Shown: positions 50,701-54,728 of the stretch, piece after piece | Numbering within the stretch: position 1 is the first letter of the stretch | Layout of the letters: the number at the start of each line of letters is the position of its first letter | From: Archivesica marissinica | Taxonomy: Eukaryota > Mollusca > Bivalvia > Venerida > Vesicomyidae | NCBI GenBank assembly: GCA_014843695.1 | Contig: CM026394.1 | Location: forward strand, 42,653,174-42,717,173 | Direction of reading: 5' to 3' | Length of the DNA: 64,000 nt | The notes under the pieces: generated by a model | Seen by the model: the letters and a program-made list of their open reading frames with translations, nothing else | The model's database searches: none | Told to the model about the DNA's origin: nothing | Program-made: the position numbers and the translations under genes

Positions 50701-51671
50701 CACTTGTTGCCAGTAATATTACTATTTTTCGACAAAATTACACATTTTGATAAATGAACTTGTCCAAATCTAATTTTCTTATTAATTTATTGGTCTAAAA
50801 ATATCGTGCACCAATCCATGTCAGTTACTTGGTGTTGAATGAGTTCATGCTAGTTCCGTGACGCTGCATCATATTTTCGAACACAGCTGTACAATAAACG
50901 TGACGACAGAAAGATGAACGATTGTAAGAATAATGTGTATATCATACCCTCTAAACCATCCATGAAATATTAAACAAGTTCTGTGTGTGTTTTACGTTTA
51001 TTTATCGTCGCTATCGGTTGCCCTTATGAGCGACGCCTCCTGTAGAGATTAGTTATTTTAGATTATGGAGGATAGTGCATGATACAGACAGAGACCCATT
51101 CCAGAATCTCCTCTGGTTCTTTTACGTGCACGGTATAAAGCACCGACACGAGACCTCGGTTTAACGTCCCATCTGAAAGACTGTTAATGTTATTGGGGTC
51201 AGACGGGGGATCGAACCTACGATCCCTGGATTATGAGTACAAGTTCTTCTCGCCACAGTTTACATAAGTCATAATGACAGGACTTCACACCTGCTATGTA
51301 TGCCTAACTCTTTCTTTTAAATGACACTATTTTTAAAATATGGGCATTGGCGGTGCTGACACGACAGCAACACAGTTTATAACCATGTACGTCGACGCCA
51401 CATTTACTCGCGTGTATTTTGTGGAATTTGTACAAGGCTTACGTTTGTGTAACAAGATGCTTAACTGGACTTTAATTCAATTGTTTCAGGTCAGCCGCCC
51501 GTGATTATCAACTTCAATATTCTGTGGAAATGGCGTGGTCATAATCCAAACCGAGACAGAGTGCAACAGCTTATTAATGCATTCCGTATATGTGGTTATT
51601 CTCACATTGGAGAGAAAATAATGAACGCTGGTAACCAAAAACGGGCTCTGACAAAAGAAGAGTTCACGTAG
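9918..51671 (+). CDS. DTHD1-like ZU5/death-domain gene, 18 exons (5' incomplete)
   Basis: Gene span assembled by hand from 18 exons with AG acceptors and GT donors. All intron phases agree, the exons total 2,623 nt (one leading nt plus 874 codons including TAG), and none contains a stop. Approximate order in the partial protein: helical, charged N-terminal half (residues 1-325), ZU5/UPA-like beta-rich region (about 325-690, with FGKPIMVHLPIP and YTFQIQSFSG), linker, then a death domain (about 771-865, with LSLCTTLKYDTIQNVAYELG and ILWKWRGHNPNRDRVQQLI). ZU5 plus a C-terminal death domain is the layout of DTHD1 and of PIDD/UNC5-type adaptors; it lacks visible LRRs, ankyrin repeats or Ig domains, so DTHD1-like is the best fit. 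Likely cytosolic adaptor signalling by death-fold contacts (inference). The family name was not confirmed by alignment; the gene structure itself is well supported. Confidence 0.82.
10022..10300 (+). mobile_element. SINE A, full length
   Basis: Head cagacggatatatagcccag to gacgataaataaa. Forms an inverted pair with the next copy, 80 bp away. Confidence 0.88.
10377..10676 (-). mobile_element. SINE A, full length, inverted partner
   Basis: Reverse copy of 10022-10300. Confidence 0.88.
10927..11005 (-). mobile_element. SINE D, tail fragment
   Basis: Only tttatttatttacaacgatt to gatgaaat. Confidence 0.7.
11036..11262 (+). mobile_element. SINE C, full length
   Basis: From tggaagtcgtgatacgcg to aatttgtataaact. 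Confidence 0.88.
11706..11943 (+). mobile_element. MITE M2, copy 1
   Basis: About 240 bp with ends ccctttcaacaccac / ggtgttgaatgggtt; an inner hairpin of gagccggctcgtgacgagcc. Confidence 0.82.
12140..12302 (-). mobile_element. SINE B2, head missing
   Basis: Tail tttaacgtcgctaccggttg joined to the B body. Confidence 0.82.
12408..12893. repeat. 48-bp minisatellite
   Basis: About ten near-identical 48-bp units starting ttgtcagtagtatataatgt, themselves built from TGTCAGTA-containing subunits. AT-rich. Confidence 0.93.
12990..13230 (+). mobile_element. SINE C, full length
   Basis: From ggaagtagtgatagcgtagt to aatttgtataaact. Confidence 0.88.
13301..13699 (-). mobile_element. MITE M3, copy 1
   Basis: About 395 bp with inverted ends aatgagagacatc / gatgtctctcatt and a shared block around ccaagggaggtaatag. 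Confidence 0.82.
13994..14705. repeat. 42-bp minisatellite
   Basis: About 17 units beginning gttgttgaccctatcatctg. The unit is 14 codons, so a long frame stays open across it; this is not a gene. Confidence 0.93.
14757..14980 (+). mobile_element. SINE B, head truncated
   Basis: From tataccactgtaatctatc to aaacccgaaatataac, right after the 42-bp array. Confidence 0.88.
15046..15332 (+). mobile_element. SINE A, full length
   Basis: Complete copy; its tail is then repeated in tandem to 15595. Confidence 0.9.
15265..15595 (+). repeat. 85-bp tandem of a SINE A tail
   Basis: Four units, each starting gactaatctcttcaggagg and ending with the taaaacacac tail plus a short spacer. Only the 3' tail of SINE A is repeated. 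Confidence 0.92.
16078..16176 (+). CDS. death-domain gene, exon at 16078
   Basis: Acceptor tttattcag, donor ATAC|GTAAGT (strong). 99 nt, phase 2/2, open. Encodes an amphipathic, probably coiled-coil segment containing DDDIEKLRRIIKEAVDLSSR. Confidence 0.82.
16322..16585 (-). mobile_element. SINE A
   Basis: From cgcttatttatcgtcgctac to gtgttaaccactg, in the intron after the exon at 16078. Confidence 0.87.
16761..17010 (+). mobile_element. SINE B2, full length
   Basis: B head and body, then ggaaaccggtagcgacgtta. Confidence 0.87.
17235..17636 (-). repeat. tandem SINE H copies with duplicated splice acceptor
   Basis: Three partial copies (17242, 17392, 17515) of a tRNA-like element (minus head gtcctagtggttgaac). 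The linking segment (tacgtattctaggtacactg) is a copy of the acceptor and first bases of the exon at 17654. Confidence 0.78.
17654..17764 (+). CDS. death-domain gene, exon at 17654
   Basis: Acceptor gtattctag; donor AAAA|GTATAA, phase 2/2, 111 nt. Encodes a helical segment with HAKDINNLQLLLHNVVEIW. Reading through the donor would reach a stop at 17781-17783, so the splice matters. A copy of the acceptor and the first 10 coding bases lies about 160 bp upstream. Confidence 0.8.
17785..18492. repeat. 14-bp minisatellite with higher-order repeats
   Basis: About 50 units of ggtatagaggtcat. Variant blocks containing tatttaggtattggtatagg recur at about 18071, 18225 and 18393, giving higher-order periods of 11 and 12 monomers. 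Confidence 0.92.
18527..18740 (-). mobile_element. MITE M2, copy 2
   Basis: Reverse-oriented copy ending ggtgttgaaagggtt; shares the aagtgcagatcctgat block. Confidence 0.8.
18829..19016 (+). mobile_element. SINE A, internally deleted
   Basis: Lacks most of the head between the A and B boxes and part of the body; followed by an inverted copy. Confidence 0.83.
19056..19298 (-). mobile_element. SINE A, inverted partner of 18829
   Basis: From gcgacgcctcctgaggag to the head end; about 40-bp spacer to its partner. Confidence 0.85.
19376..19465 (+). CDS. death-domain gene, exon at 19376
   Basis: Acceptor accatcacag, donor AAAG|GTTCGC, 90 nt, phase 2/2. Encodes a helix rich in Met and Val (FGNNVMSEMMELATDICSV). 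It lies about 100 bp before the 72-bp satellite. Confidence 0.8.
19566..22290. repeat. 72-bp satellite array (about 38 units)
   Basis: Units of 71-72 bp around tgactattcatgatgcgttc and gaagcaaacaagagtaggcg. 72 bp is 24 codons, so several frames stay open on both strands without a gene. A block near 20341 recurs at 21131 (790 bp), a higher-order duplication. Confidence 0.95.
22298..22354 (+). CDS. death-domain gene, short exon at the satellite edge
   Basis: Acceptor attatcag, donor AAGC|GTGAGT (strong), 57 nt, phase 2/2, so it can be included or skipped without changing frame. Encodes QYAIFLKSALEIRMHCRE. The acceptor directly follows the last unit of the 72-bp array, and its pyrimidine tract (cggtctgact) is satellite sequence. 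Confidence 0.6.
22355..23211. other. intron sequence, unassigned
   Basis: AT-rich; a short aatctgctaaaaatctgtta repeat near 23130-23200. No exon identified. Confidence 0.5.
23212..23410 (+). mobile_element. MITE M4, copy 2
   Basis: Ends CAGTCTACATCCG / CGGATGTAGACTG, about 199 bp, interior as in copy 1. Confidence 0.8.
23411..24299. other. intron sequence, unassigned
   Basis: AT-rich; no supported exon or repeat. Confidence 0.5.
24300..24512 (+). mobile_element. SINE A, head truncated
   Basis: Starts ccccccgtctgaccc, ends gatgataaataaacg. Confidence 0.85.
24573..24857 (+). mobile_element. SINE A with target duplication
   Basis: Full-length, flanked by aactatgcattt at 24561-24572 and 24858-24869. 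Confidence 0.9.
25082..25275 (+). mobile_element. SINE E, head truncated
   Basis: Starts near the B box and ends gctttcaatagggcac, shortly before the exon at 25353. Confidence 0.78.
25353..25544 (+). CDS. death-domain gene, exon at 25353
   Basis: Acceptor cgttgtag, donor TACG|GTAATT, 192 nt, phase 2/2. Encodes a Leu/Ser-rich helical segment (NIVPLLRPVHGLFYSISIHC and later SSFLTAMLSFMKSTKVLLKR). The 23-bp minisatellite begins about 50 bp after the donor. Confidence 0.85.
25597..28072. repeat. 23-bp minisatellite (about 100 units)
   Basis: Units of ggtgagcttaatagcaacat plus ttt, alternating with a 28-bp variant containing a TATAA insertion (taatataatagc). Fills nearly the whole intron after the exon at 25353. 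Confidence 0.95.
28183..28492 (+). mobile_element. SINE D with a nested SINE B fragment
   Basis: Family D sequence (gtgggttttctccgggtact and ccggtttcctcccac) is interrupted at 28259-28432 by B sequence (28278-28412) and resumes with atgaatgaccacatttacg. Confidence 0.8.
28893..28964 (+). CDS. death-domain gene, exon at 28893
   Basis: Acceptor cacagag, donor GATT|GTAAGA, 72 nt, phase 2/2. Encodes RRLVQSNISAVNESMHSMIK. An AG two bases upstream would give a frame with a stop, so the second AG is chosen. Confidence 0.72.
28985..29178 (-). mobile_element. SINE G
   Basis: tRNA-like head on the minus strand (gtggccgagtggtagatgtc, B box ggttcgaatcc); tail rich in gacgcctctag. Abuts SINE E. Confidence 0.72.
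29206..29578 (-). mobile_element. SINE E with internal triplication
   Basis: A segment of about 78 bp (ggctggtaggcactcggtaa, aactagctggcggctcacca) is present three times within one copy. Confidence 0.86.
29579..30210. other. intron sequence, unassigned
   Basis: No repeat or exon seen before the acceptor at 30210. Confidence 0.5.
30211..30297 (+). CDS. death-domain gene, exon at 30211
   Basis: Acceptor ccgtgtag, donor CAGG|GTATGA, 87 nt, phase 2/2. Encodes SASEYVETIERIGSLCTDIF. A competing acceptor six bases downstream (ttcag) would put a stop in frame. Confidence 0.74.
30419..30978. repeat. 35-bp minisatellite (16 units)
   Basis: Near-identical units from gaattgttggacgagaccaa to ctctcgcaaagcac. 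Starts about 120 bp after the donor at 30297. All six frames are largely open; not coding. Confidence 0.95.
30979..32198. other. intron sequence, mostly unassigned
   Basis: Apart from the hairpin near 31.8 kb, nothing recognised. Confidence 0.5.
31743..31853. repeat. imperfect hairpin
   Basis: Arms aatgcgacatgtgggca and cccacacgtcgcatt with further complementary pieces inside (gacgtgtgg / ccacacgtc). In the intron before the exon at 34388. Confidence 0.55.
32199..32362 (+). mobile_element. SINE D, head missing
   Basis: Starts at ggtattgtggtcgccagat. Confidence 0.83.
32427..32657 (-). mobile_element. SINE A
   Basis: From gttttacgtttatttatcg to agagatcgaacc. Confidence 0.86.
33117..33352 (+). 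mobile_element. SINE C, full length
   Basis: Flanked by an imperfect duplication, aataaagcac and aataaaacac. Confidence 0.88.
33640..33748. repeat. short palindromic element
   Basis: About 105 bp with inverted arms tataagccgaaaacgatcca and tggattcgtttgaggcttat. Probably a small MITE. Confidence 0.6.
33957..34346 (+). mobile_element. MITE M3, copy 2
   Basis: Reverse orientation to copy 1; contains tattacctcccttggcag and ggaaacaacgataaaaacag. Ends about 40 bp before the exon at 34388. Confidence 0.82.
34388..34592 (+). CDS. death-domain gene, exon at 34388
   Basis: Acceptor ttttacag, donor AAAA|GTAATA, 205 nt, phase 2 in and 0 out. Encodes an acidic segment (IAELLELGEGVIALEPAEVL) that leads into the beta-rich region. 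From here the introns are in phase 0. An open frame runs past the donor into a family E SINE, which is not coding. Confidence 0.85.
34646..34913 (-). mobile_element. SINE E, full length
   Basis: Complete to the head (aaccactaggccatggagac); a short cacctcccgctcc repeat inside the head. Confidence 0.85.
35066..35167 (-). mobile_element. SINE A, tail fragment
   Basis: Only the tail and a short body part, ending ggaggatagtgcaatga. Confidence 0.82.
35517..35624 (+). CDS. death-domain gene, exon at 35517 (start of ZU5/UPA-like region)
   Basis: Acceptor cttttag, strong donor GGTG|GTAAGT, 108 nt, phase 0/0. Encodes alternating beta-strand sequence (VTLRMPFSGATYPPGAVIKV). The GT microsatellite begins about 15 bases after the donor. 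Confidence 0.85.
35639..36139. repeat. GT microsatellite, about 500 bp
   Basis: Long (GT)n with GGT, GTTG and GC interruptions, purely GT-rich on the + strand. Starts about 15 nt after a splice donor and ends at a family A SINE. Confidence 0.97.
36145..36422 (-). mobile_element. SINE A next to the GT tract
   Basis: Full copy; its tail abuts the GT microsatellite, which may have grown from a SINE (GT)n tail. Confidence 0.87.
36843..38392. repeat. 14-bp minisatellite, about 1.55 kb
   Basis: Over 100 units of tctatatacgttac with variants. Its 400-codon open frames are repeat artefacts. Confidence 0.95.
38483..38587 (+). CDS. death-domain gene, exon at 38483
   Basis: Acceptor atatttgcag, donor CACG|GTAAGA, 105 nt, phase 0/0. 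Encodes a basic loop segment (LPEGVAKVNVKGQKKDREPT), probably a loop in or between beta domains. Confidence 0.84.
38968..39257 (+). mobile_element. SINE A with 18-bp target duplication at a splice acceptor
   Basis: Full-length, flanked by taatgttgtttttactaa at 38950-38967 and 39258-39275. The duplicated target is the pyrimidine tract of the exon at 39280. Confidence 0.92.
39280..39459 (+). CDS. death-domain gene, exon at 39280 (ZU5 N-terminal part)
   Basis: Acceptor actaaatag, donor CAAG|GTACAT, exactly 60 codons, phase 0/0. Carries TPAGYCYICPDDDRVRLNFP, like the G-x(n)-V-x-L-x-x-P start of ZU5 domains. A SINE sits just upstream of its polypyrimidine tract. Confidence 0.87.
39554..40284. mobile_element. 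TIR element M7 split by a SINE
   Basis: Ends CTTAAAGCGGTACTACATC and (inverted) CTTAAAGCGACATTACATC. A family C SINE (39873-40093) lies inside. Its right end also occurs alone at 50334-50424. Confidence 0.55.
39873..40093 (-). mobile_element. SINE C inside M7
   Basis: Full-length minus-strand copy with a body deletion. Confidence 0.86.
40285..41005. other. intron sequence, unassigned
   Basis: A taggaattaaccacgcaggc block near 40605 resembles one near 33556-33612, suggesting an old shared element. Otherwise nothing. Confidence 0.45.
41006..41360 (-). mobile_element. SINE D with duplicated head
   Basis: A full copy to about 41252, then a second head (41282-41360) in the same orientation. Confidence 0.84.
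41424..41567. mobile_element. palindromic MITE M1, copy 2
   Basis: Same element as at 425; ends 14 bp before the exon at 41582, so it makes up most of the acceptor's upstream region. Confidence 0.85.
41582..41877 (+). CDS. death-domain gene, exon at 41582 (ZU5 C-terminal part)
   Basis: Acceptor tatttttccag, donor GTGG|GTAAGA, 296 nt, phase 0 in and 2 out. Encodes NVVFGKPIMVHLPIPNDID and, near the end, NCYTFQIQSFSG. These match the ZU5/UPA pattern of a kPv-x-LP strand followed by an F-x-V-x-x-FSG strand. Palindromic MITE M1 ends about 14 bp before the exon. Confidence 0.88.
42075..42338 (+). mobile_element. SINE A, head deleted
   Basis: A separate tail fragment (tgggcaaccggtaagcgaag) lies just upstream at 42010-42055. 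Confidence 0.83.
42513..42928 (+). CDS. death-domain gene, exon at 42513 (UPA-like region)
   Basis: Acceptor tctattcctcag, donor CATATG|GTAATG, 416 nt, phase 2 in and 1 out; the longest exon. Basic start (GKVKKKHLRKN) and a beta/alpha segment (EEAFICNILTFLDKGLLHVG). Probably the UPA-like module between ZU5 and the linker; that assignment is inferred from order. Confidence 0.87.
43341..43527 (+). mobile_element. MITE M4, copy 3
   Basis: Same ends, about 187 bp, flanked by TA on both sides. Confidence 0.8.
43604..43828 (-). mobile_element. SINE A, internal deletion
   Basis: Tail and head present; the middle is shortened. Confidence 0.85.
43948..44076 (+). CDS. death-domain gene, exon at 43948
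   Basis: Acceptor tatatacag, donor CAGGG|GTAAAC, 129 nt, phase 1/1. Encodes a linker with SAHIDANKYMVGVLDRAKT. A diverged partial copy lies at 44992-45064. Confidence 0.82.
44177..44740 (+). mobile_element. SINE I carrying the 46-bp array
   Basis: tRNA-like head ttgctgagtggttacggtcg with B box ctggttctaatccc, then nine 46-bp units, then ctacccgggtgtcagtcc and a short tail. Confidence 0.68.
44275..44676 (+). repeat. 46-bp array inside a SINE-like element
   Basis: About nine units beginning gaagctatccacctggcttg. Lies between a tRNA-like head (44177) and a tail (to 44740). Confidence 0.92.
44992..45064 (+). pseudogene. relict duplicate of the exon at 43948
   Basis: Open frame with KQMDASKYMSVVLNRPITAQ, aligning residue by residue with the C-terminal half of the exon at 43948 (ANKYMVGVLDRAKTA). 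The donor is kept (AAGGG|GTAAGC), but the 5' half is lost and no good acceptor is seen. Copy and original are about 1 kb apart, separated by a SINE with a 46-bp array. Probably an exon duplication that has decayed; use as an alternative exon is not excluded. Confidence 0.6.
45203..46095. repeat. 34-bp minisatellite, split by a SINE
   Basis: About 19 units of gtcggacctcgatgcggccc then cattagctctttcc. A family C SINE (45815-46045) interrupts it. Confidence 0.94.
45815..46045 (+). mobile_element. SINE C with 10-bp target duplication
   Basis: 231 bp inserted into the 34-bp array; accgcattag at 45805-45814 and 46046-46055. Confidence 0.94.
46232..46388 (+). mobile_element. SINE C, 3' truncated
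   Basis: Head and body to gcgatatattccatcaca. Confidence 0.84.
46522..46620 (+). CDS. death-domain gene, exon at 46522
   Basis: Acceptor catgtttacag, donor TTTG|GTATGT, 99 nt, phase 1/1. Encodes a low-complexity Ser/Thr/Arg linker (TPRSLGGSWTSRPTTRSAR) before the death domain. The 36-bp array begins about 35 bp after the donor. Another frame is also open here; this one is chosen by phase. Confidence 0.62.
46655..47930 (-). mobile_element. MITE M5 copy 3 with about 30 36-bp units
   Basis: 36-bp units from 46655 to 47752, then the M5 body to 47930. It lies 35 bp downstream of the splice donor at 46620. Units vary at ACAC/ACGC and GGAC/GAAC positions. Confidence 0.88.
48008..48392 (-). mobile_element. 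SINE A with repeated head
   Basis: Full minus-strand copy to 48285 followed by a second head (48285-48392) in the same orientation. Confidence 0.85.
48476..48675 (+). mobile_element. SINE B2 with deletions
   Basis: Head gcctccgtggtcgaatgac, tail gggcaaccggtagcgacgtt. Confidence 0.84.
48817..49012 (-). mobile_element. SINE F, copy 1
   Basis: tRNA-like head (minus: tggtccagtggtagaac, B box cgggttcgatac), body caatgtgtgtgaggtgcctt. Confidence 0.82.
49442..49570 (+). CDS. death-domain gene, exon at 49442 (death domain, first half)
   Basis: Acceptor cattccag, donor TCAG|GTATTG, 129 nt, phase 1/1. Encodes helices of a death domain (SLLSLCTTLKYDTIQNVAYE, then LGIPCDDVMEAIVSG). Preceded by an ATC trinucleotide run in the intron. 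Confidence 0.86.
49612..49826 (-). mobile_element. SINE F, copy 2
   Basis: Closely matches copy 1; lies about 40 bp after the splice donor at 49570. Confidence 0.84.
49876..50110 (+). mobile_element. SINE C, full length
   Basis: Starts cgtcatagcgcagtgg and ends at the gaataaact tail. Confidence 0.86.
50219..50327 (-). mobile_element. SINE C, tail part
   Basis: From gtttatgcacatttatc to gagggagaaagaagag. Confidence 0.8.
50334..50424 (+). mobile_element. M7 right-end fragment
   Basis: Matches 40190-40284 (gaataatttgtagtagcaat and gatgtaatgtcgctttaag). Confidence 0.65.
50627..50851 (+). mobile_element. MITE M2, copy 3
   Basis: Same ends (accctttcaacaccac and ggtgttgaatgagtt) with a deletion in the inner hairpin. 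In the last intron of the death-domain gene. Confidence 0.8.
50987..51240 (-). mobile_element. SINE A
   Basis: Copy in the last intron; head cut at gatccctggattatgag. Confidence 0.86.
51490..51671 (+). CDS. death-domain gene, terminal exon (death domain, second half)
   Basis: Acceptor attgtttcag; 2 nt complete a split codon, then 60 codons ending in TAG. Encodes INFNILWKWRGHNPNRDRVQ and INAFRICGYSHIGEKIMNA, the W-containing and final helices typical of death domains, then a short KR-rich tail. An antisense family A SINE starts about 20 bp after the stop. Confidence 0.88.
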
Positions 51672-51688
51672 AATTTGTATGACAACAT

Positions 51689-51973
51689 TGTGTGTGTTTT
51701 ACGTTTATTTATCGTCGCTACCGGTTGCTCATGTGAACGACGCCTCCTGAAGAGATTAGTCATTTTAGATTGTTGGAGGATAGTGCATGATACAGACAGA
51801 GACCCATTCCAGAGTCGCCACTGGTTCTTTTACGTGTACGGTGTAAAGCACCGACACGAGACCTCGGTTTAACGTCCCATTTGAAATTTAAGACTGTTAA
51901 TTTGTATCGTATCTGCGATCCCTGGATTACCAGTCCAGCGTGTTACCACTGGACTACAGATCCGTCTGTATTG
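51689..51973 (-). mobile_element. SINE A in the probable 3' UTR
   Basis: Full antisense copy starting about 20 bp after the stop codon of the death-domain gene. Confidence 0.88.
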
Positions 51974-52106
51974 TAATAGTGTCATTTATGTCAACATTTT
52001 AATATAGCAATAGTATTTGTATGTCTTCTTAGCAACTGAAACTATTGATAATATTTGCTATATCGTGTTGATGTCGGTCAAAAGCTATACAGAGCTTATG
52101 TTAATA

Positions 52107-52475
52107 AGAGACATCTCTAATGTTTTATTACCTCCCTTGGCAGATAAAGTCTGATTTATTCCAAAATGTGAATAGGTCTTTTCAGTTAGATTCCTTTCAG
52201 TTTTTACTGTTGTTCCCTAACCAGATGTTGCGGAATGATAAATGTGATTTTATCAAAATCGTGTTAATTAACTGATAACATTCTTTTACAAATAAGTACC
52301 CATTGCAAATACTGTAGGTCGAGATATAATAATTTAATACACATAAGAAGCGATAGTGGAATAAAATTGCTAGCATGTTGTGCAAAGGAAACAACGATAA
52401 AAACAGAGGAAACACTTAATAGGACCTATCTACTTTTAGAGAGTATTCAGGGGGAGTAAGTGACTGATTGCCGAC
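52107..52475 (+). mobile_element. MITE M3, copy 3
   Basis: Same blocks as copy 2, with a damaged right end. Lies downstream of the death-domain gene. Confidence 0.8.
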
Positions 52476-52910
52476 AGTAACTAAAATTTGATTTGATATA
52501 TTTTTATTGTGTGTGTAAAATATGTATAAAACCAAGAATTGTAAGCAGTTATTTTAATTATCTCAATTGTAAGTCCAGTTCATTTAAGGAATATGAATCA
52601 GAATGCATGTTTTATATTTATTATATATGGAATGAGATAATTTCTTATTTCGTATTGTCTACGACTCACTAGTGTATATATTCTTTATGTTTCCTCCAAT
52701 ATTGAATCATGTTACATATAAATTATCAGAACATTTACATCGGCGAACTATTTTACAATTATATACATATTCATTAAGCAACGGAAATAAACATCTATTT
52801 TAATATACATAACATAGTATGTATAATCGCAACAGATTATGTACATTTTGTAATACTTCGACCCTTACTCACATATATATACACGTATGCATGTCACTGT
52901 ATTGTTGTAT
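52476..52910. other. unassigned AT-rich sequence downstream of the death-domain gene
   Basis: No gene or repeat recognised. Confidence 0.5.
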
Positions 52911-53151
52911 TAGTTTATACATATAGTTTATTTTATTTTAGCTCGATTGCGAAACAAGTTCTTCTAACTTATATTAATCACTCTCGAGACCTCATTCCTG
53001 ATGGAATCCATCGCCATGAGGAAAGAGAAGAGGCAATGTGGAATTTAAATGCCTTGCCTAAGGTCACAATCGTAACGGCTCCAGCGGGGCTCGGACTCCG
53101 GACCTTTCGCACCTGAAGCGAACGCGCATCCACAGCGCTATCACGACTTCC
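52911..53151 (-). mobile_element. SINE C, full length
   Basis: From gtttatacatatagtttat to gcgctatcacgacttcc. Confidence 0.89.
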
Positions 53152-53469
53152 ACAATTATATTACATATATAAGTTATACAGTGAATTACAATAAAAGACA
53201 AGGTACATTCATTTGTTTCATTATGTATTACAGTACTGCAAGTGTTTGCCCCTTATCGAAACGAAACTATAAGAGAGGTGTGTGCAGAGTAGGATAGATA
53301 GACATGCTGTTACGTACACGTGTTTAGTGCTATCTTATAACCAATTCATGTAATAGGCAGACTGTAGAAACACTTTAAAACATGCGACTCTCTTGACATA
53401 TTGCAAAGCGGCCGCAATAATTGAATTAACATTGCTTTTTAAATTGGTATAACATGGATATTTACTCGT

Positions 53470-53756
53470 GTTTTTACGTTTATTTATCGTCGCTACCGGT
53501 TGCCCTTATGAGCGACGCCTCCTGTAGAGATTAGTTAGTTTAGATGTTGGAGGATAGTGCATGATACAGACAGAGACCCATTCCAGAATCTCCTCTGGTT
53601 CTTTTACGTGCACGGTGTACAGCTCCGACACGAGACCTCGGTTTAACGTCCCATCTGAAAGACTGTTAATTTTATTAGGGTCAGACGGGGGATCGAACCT
53701 GCGATCCCTGGATTACCAGTCCAGCGTGTTACCACTGGACTACAGATCCGTCTGTA
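53470..53756 (-). mobile_element. SINE A, full length
   Basis: Well preserved from tttatttatcgtcgctaccg to ggactacagatccgtctg. Confidence 0.9.
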
Positions 53757-53834
53757 AGGATATTTACTTTTAGTTAGTGACTCAATGTATGATATATTTT
53801 GCTCACACGTGATAACTTTCGGCCAATGATAAGC

Positions 53835-54055
53835 GTGGAAGTCGTGATAACGCAGTGGATGCGCGTTCGCTTCAGGTGCGAAAGGTCCGGAGTTCGAGCC
53901 CCGCTGAAGCCGTTACGATAGGCATTTAAATGCCACGTTGCTTCTACTCTCTCCCTCGTGGCGATGGATTCCATCAGGAATGAGGTCTCGAGAGTGATTA
54001 ATATAAGTTGAAATAACTTGTTTCCCAATCGAGCTAAAATACATTTGTATAAACT
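53835..54055 (+). mobile_element. SINE C with 10-bp target duplication
   Basis: Flanked by aatgataagc at 53825-53834 and 54056-54065. Confidence 0.91.
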
Positions 54056-54073
54056 AATGATAAGCATGAAATC

Positions 54074-54285
54074 TATTCTAGAGGACATAGAAAACGCACA
54101 CTTCGGATAAGTGTGTTTTACATGAAAAACAATAACTATATAAATGCATAGTTTTAAACATTTTGGAATATTTTTAGTTGTTCAGTTTGTGTTTTGTAAT
54201 AAAGATGTGATATATCTTTGATGGAATCCTTCGTATTTCGTTGTCATGTAATAATAATCATATAATGTAGGTGTGCGATTTCTTT
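54074..54285 (+). mobile_element. MITE M5 copy 4, no array
   Basis: Starts ctagaggacatagaaaacgc and ends gtaggtgtgcgatttc; body matches copies 1-3. Directly follows a family C SINE. Confidence 0.78.
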
Positions 54286-54302
54286 GTCATCTAGTTTAAG
54301 TT

Positions 54303-54543
54303 TATACTTTATTTATTTTACAACGAATGCGAAACAACTTTTAACAACTTATATTAAATCACTCTCGTTGGCGTGGATGAAAGCGTACACGTGGTCATTC
54401 GTGTTGGAGGAAACCGGAGTACTCGGAGAAAACTTGCATGTCCGATCTGGCGACCACCGTACCATCTCACATACTTCCCGGTCCGATTATCGAACCCGGG
54501 TTGCATTGATGAGAAGCTGACCACTGCGCTAATCGGACAGCCA
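54303..54543 (-). mobile_element. SINE D, nearly full length
   Basis: From ctttatttattttacaacg to gctaatcggacagcc. Confidence 0.87.
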
Positions 54544-54728
54544 AACATACGCACATACATATAACATATCAACAACAATTATTTTTATTAGCGTCAGGTT
54601 ACATATATAACCACTTGACTAAATAAGCGTTATGCTATTGTGGGTATATATATACATATATGATATTTCATAGCTGCGGACAGTAATGATTTACAACGAT
54701 TTACATAGATCAACAGACATATAATATA

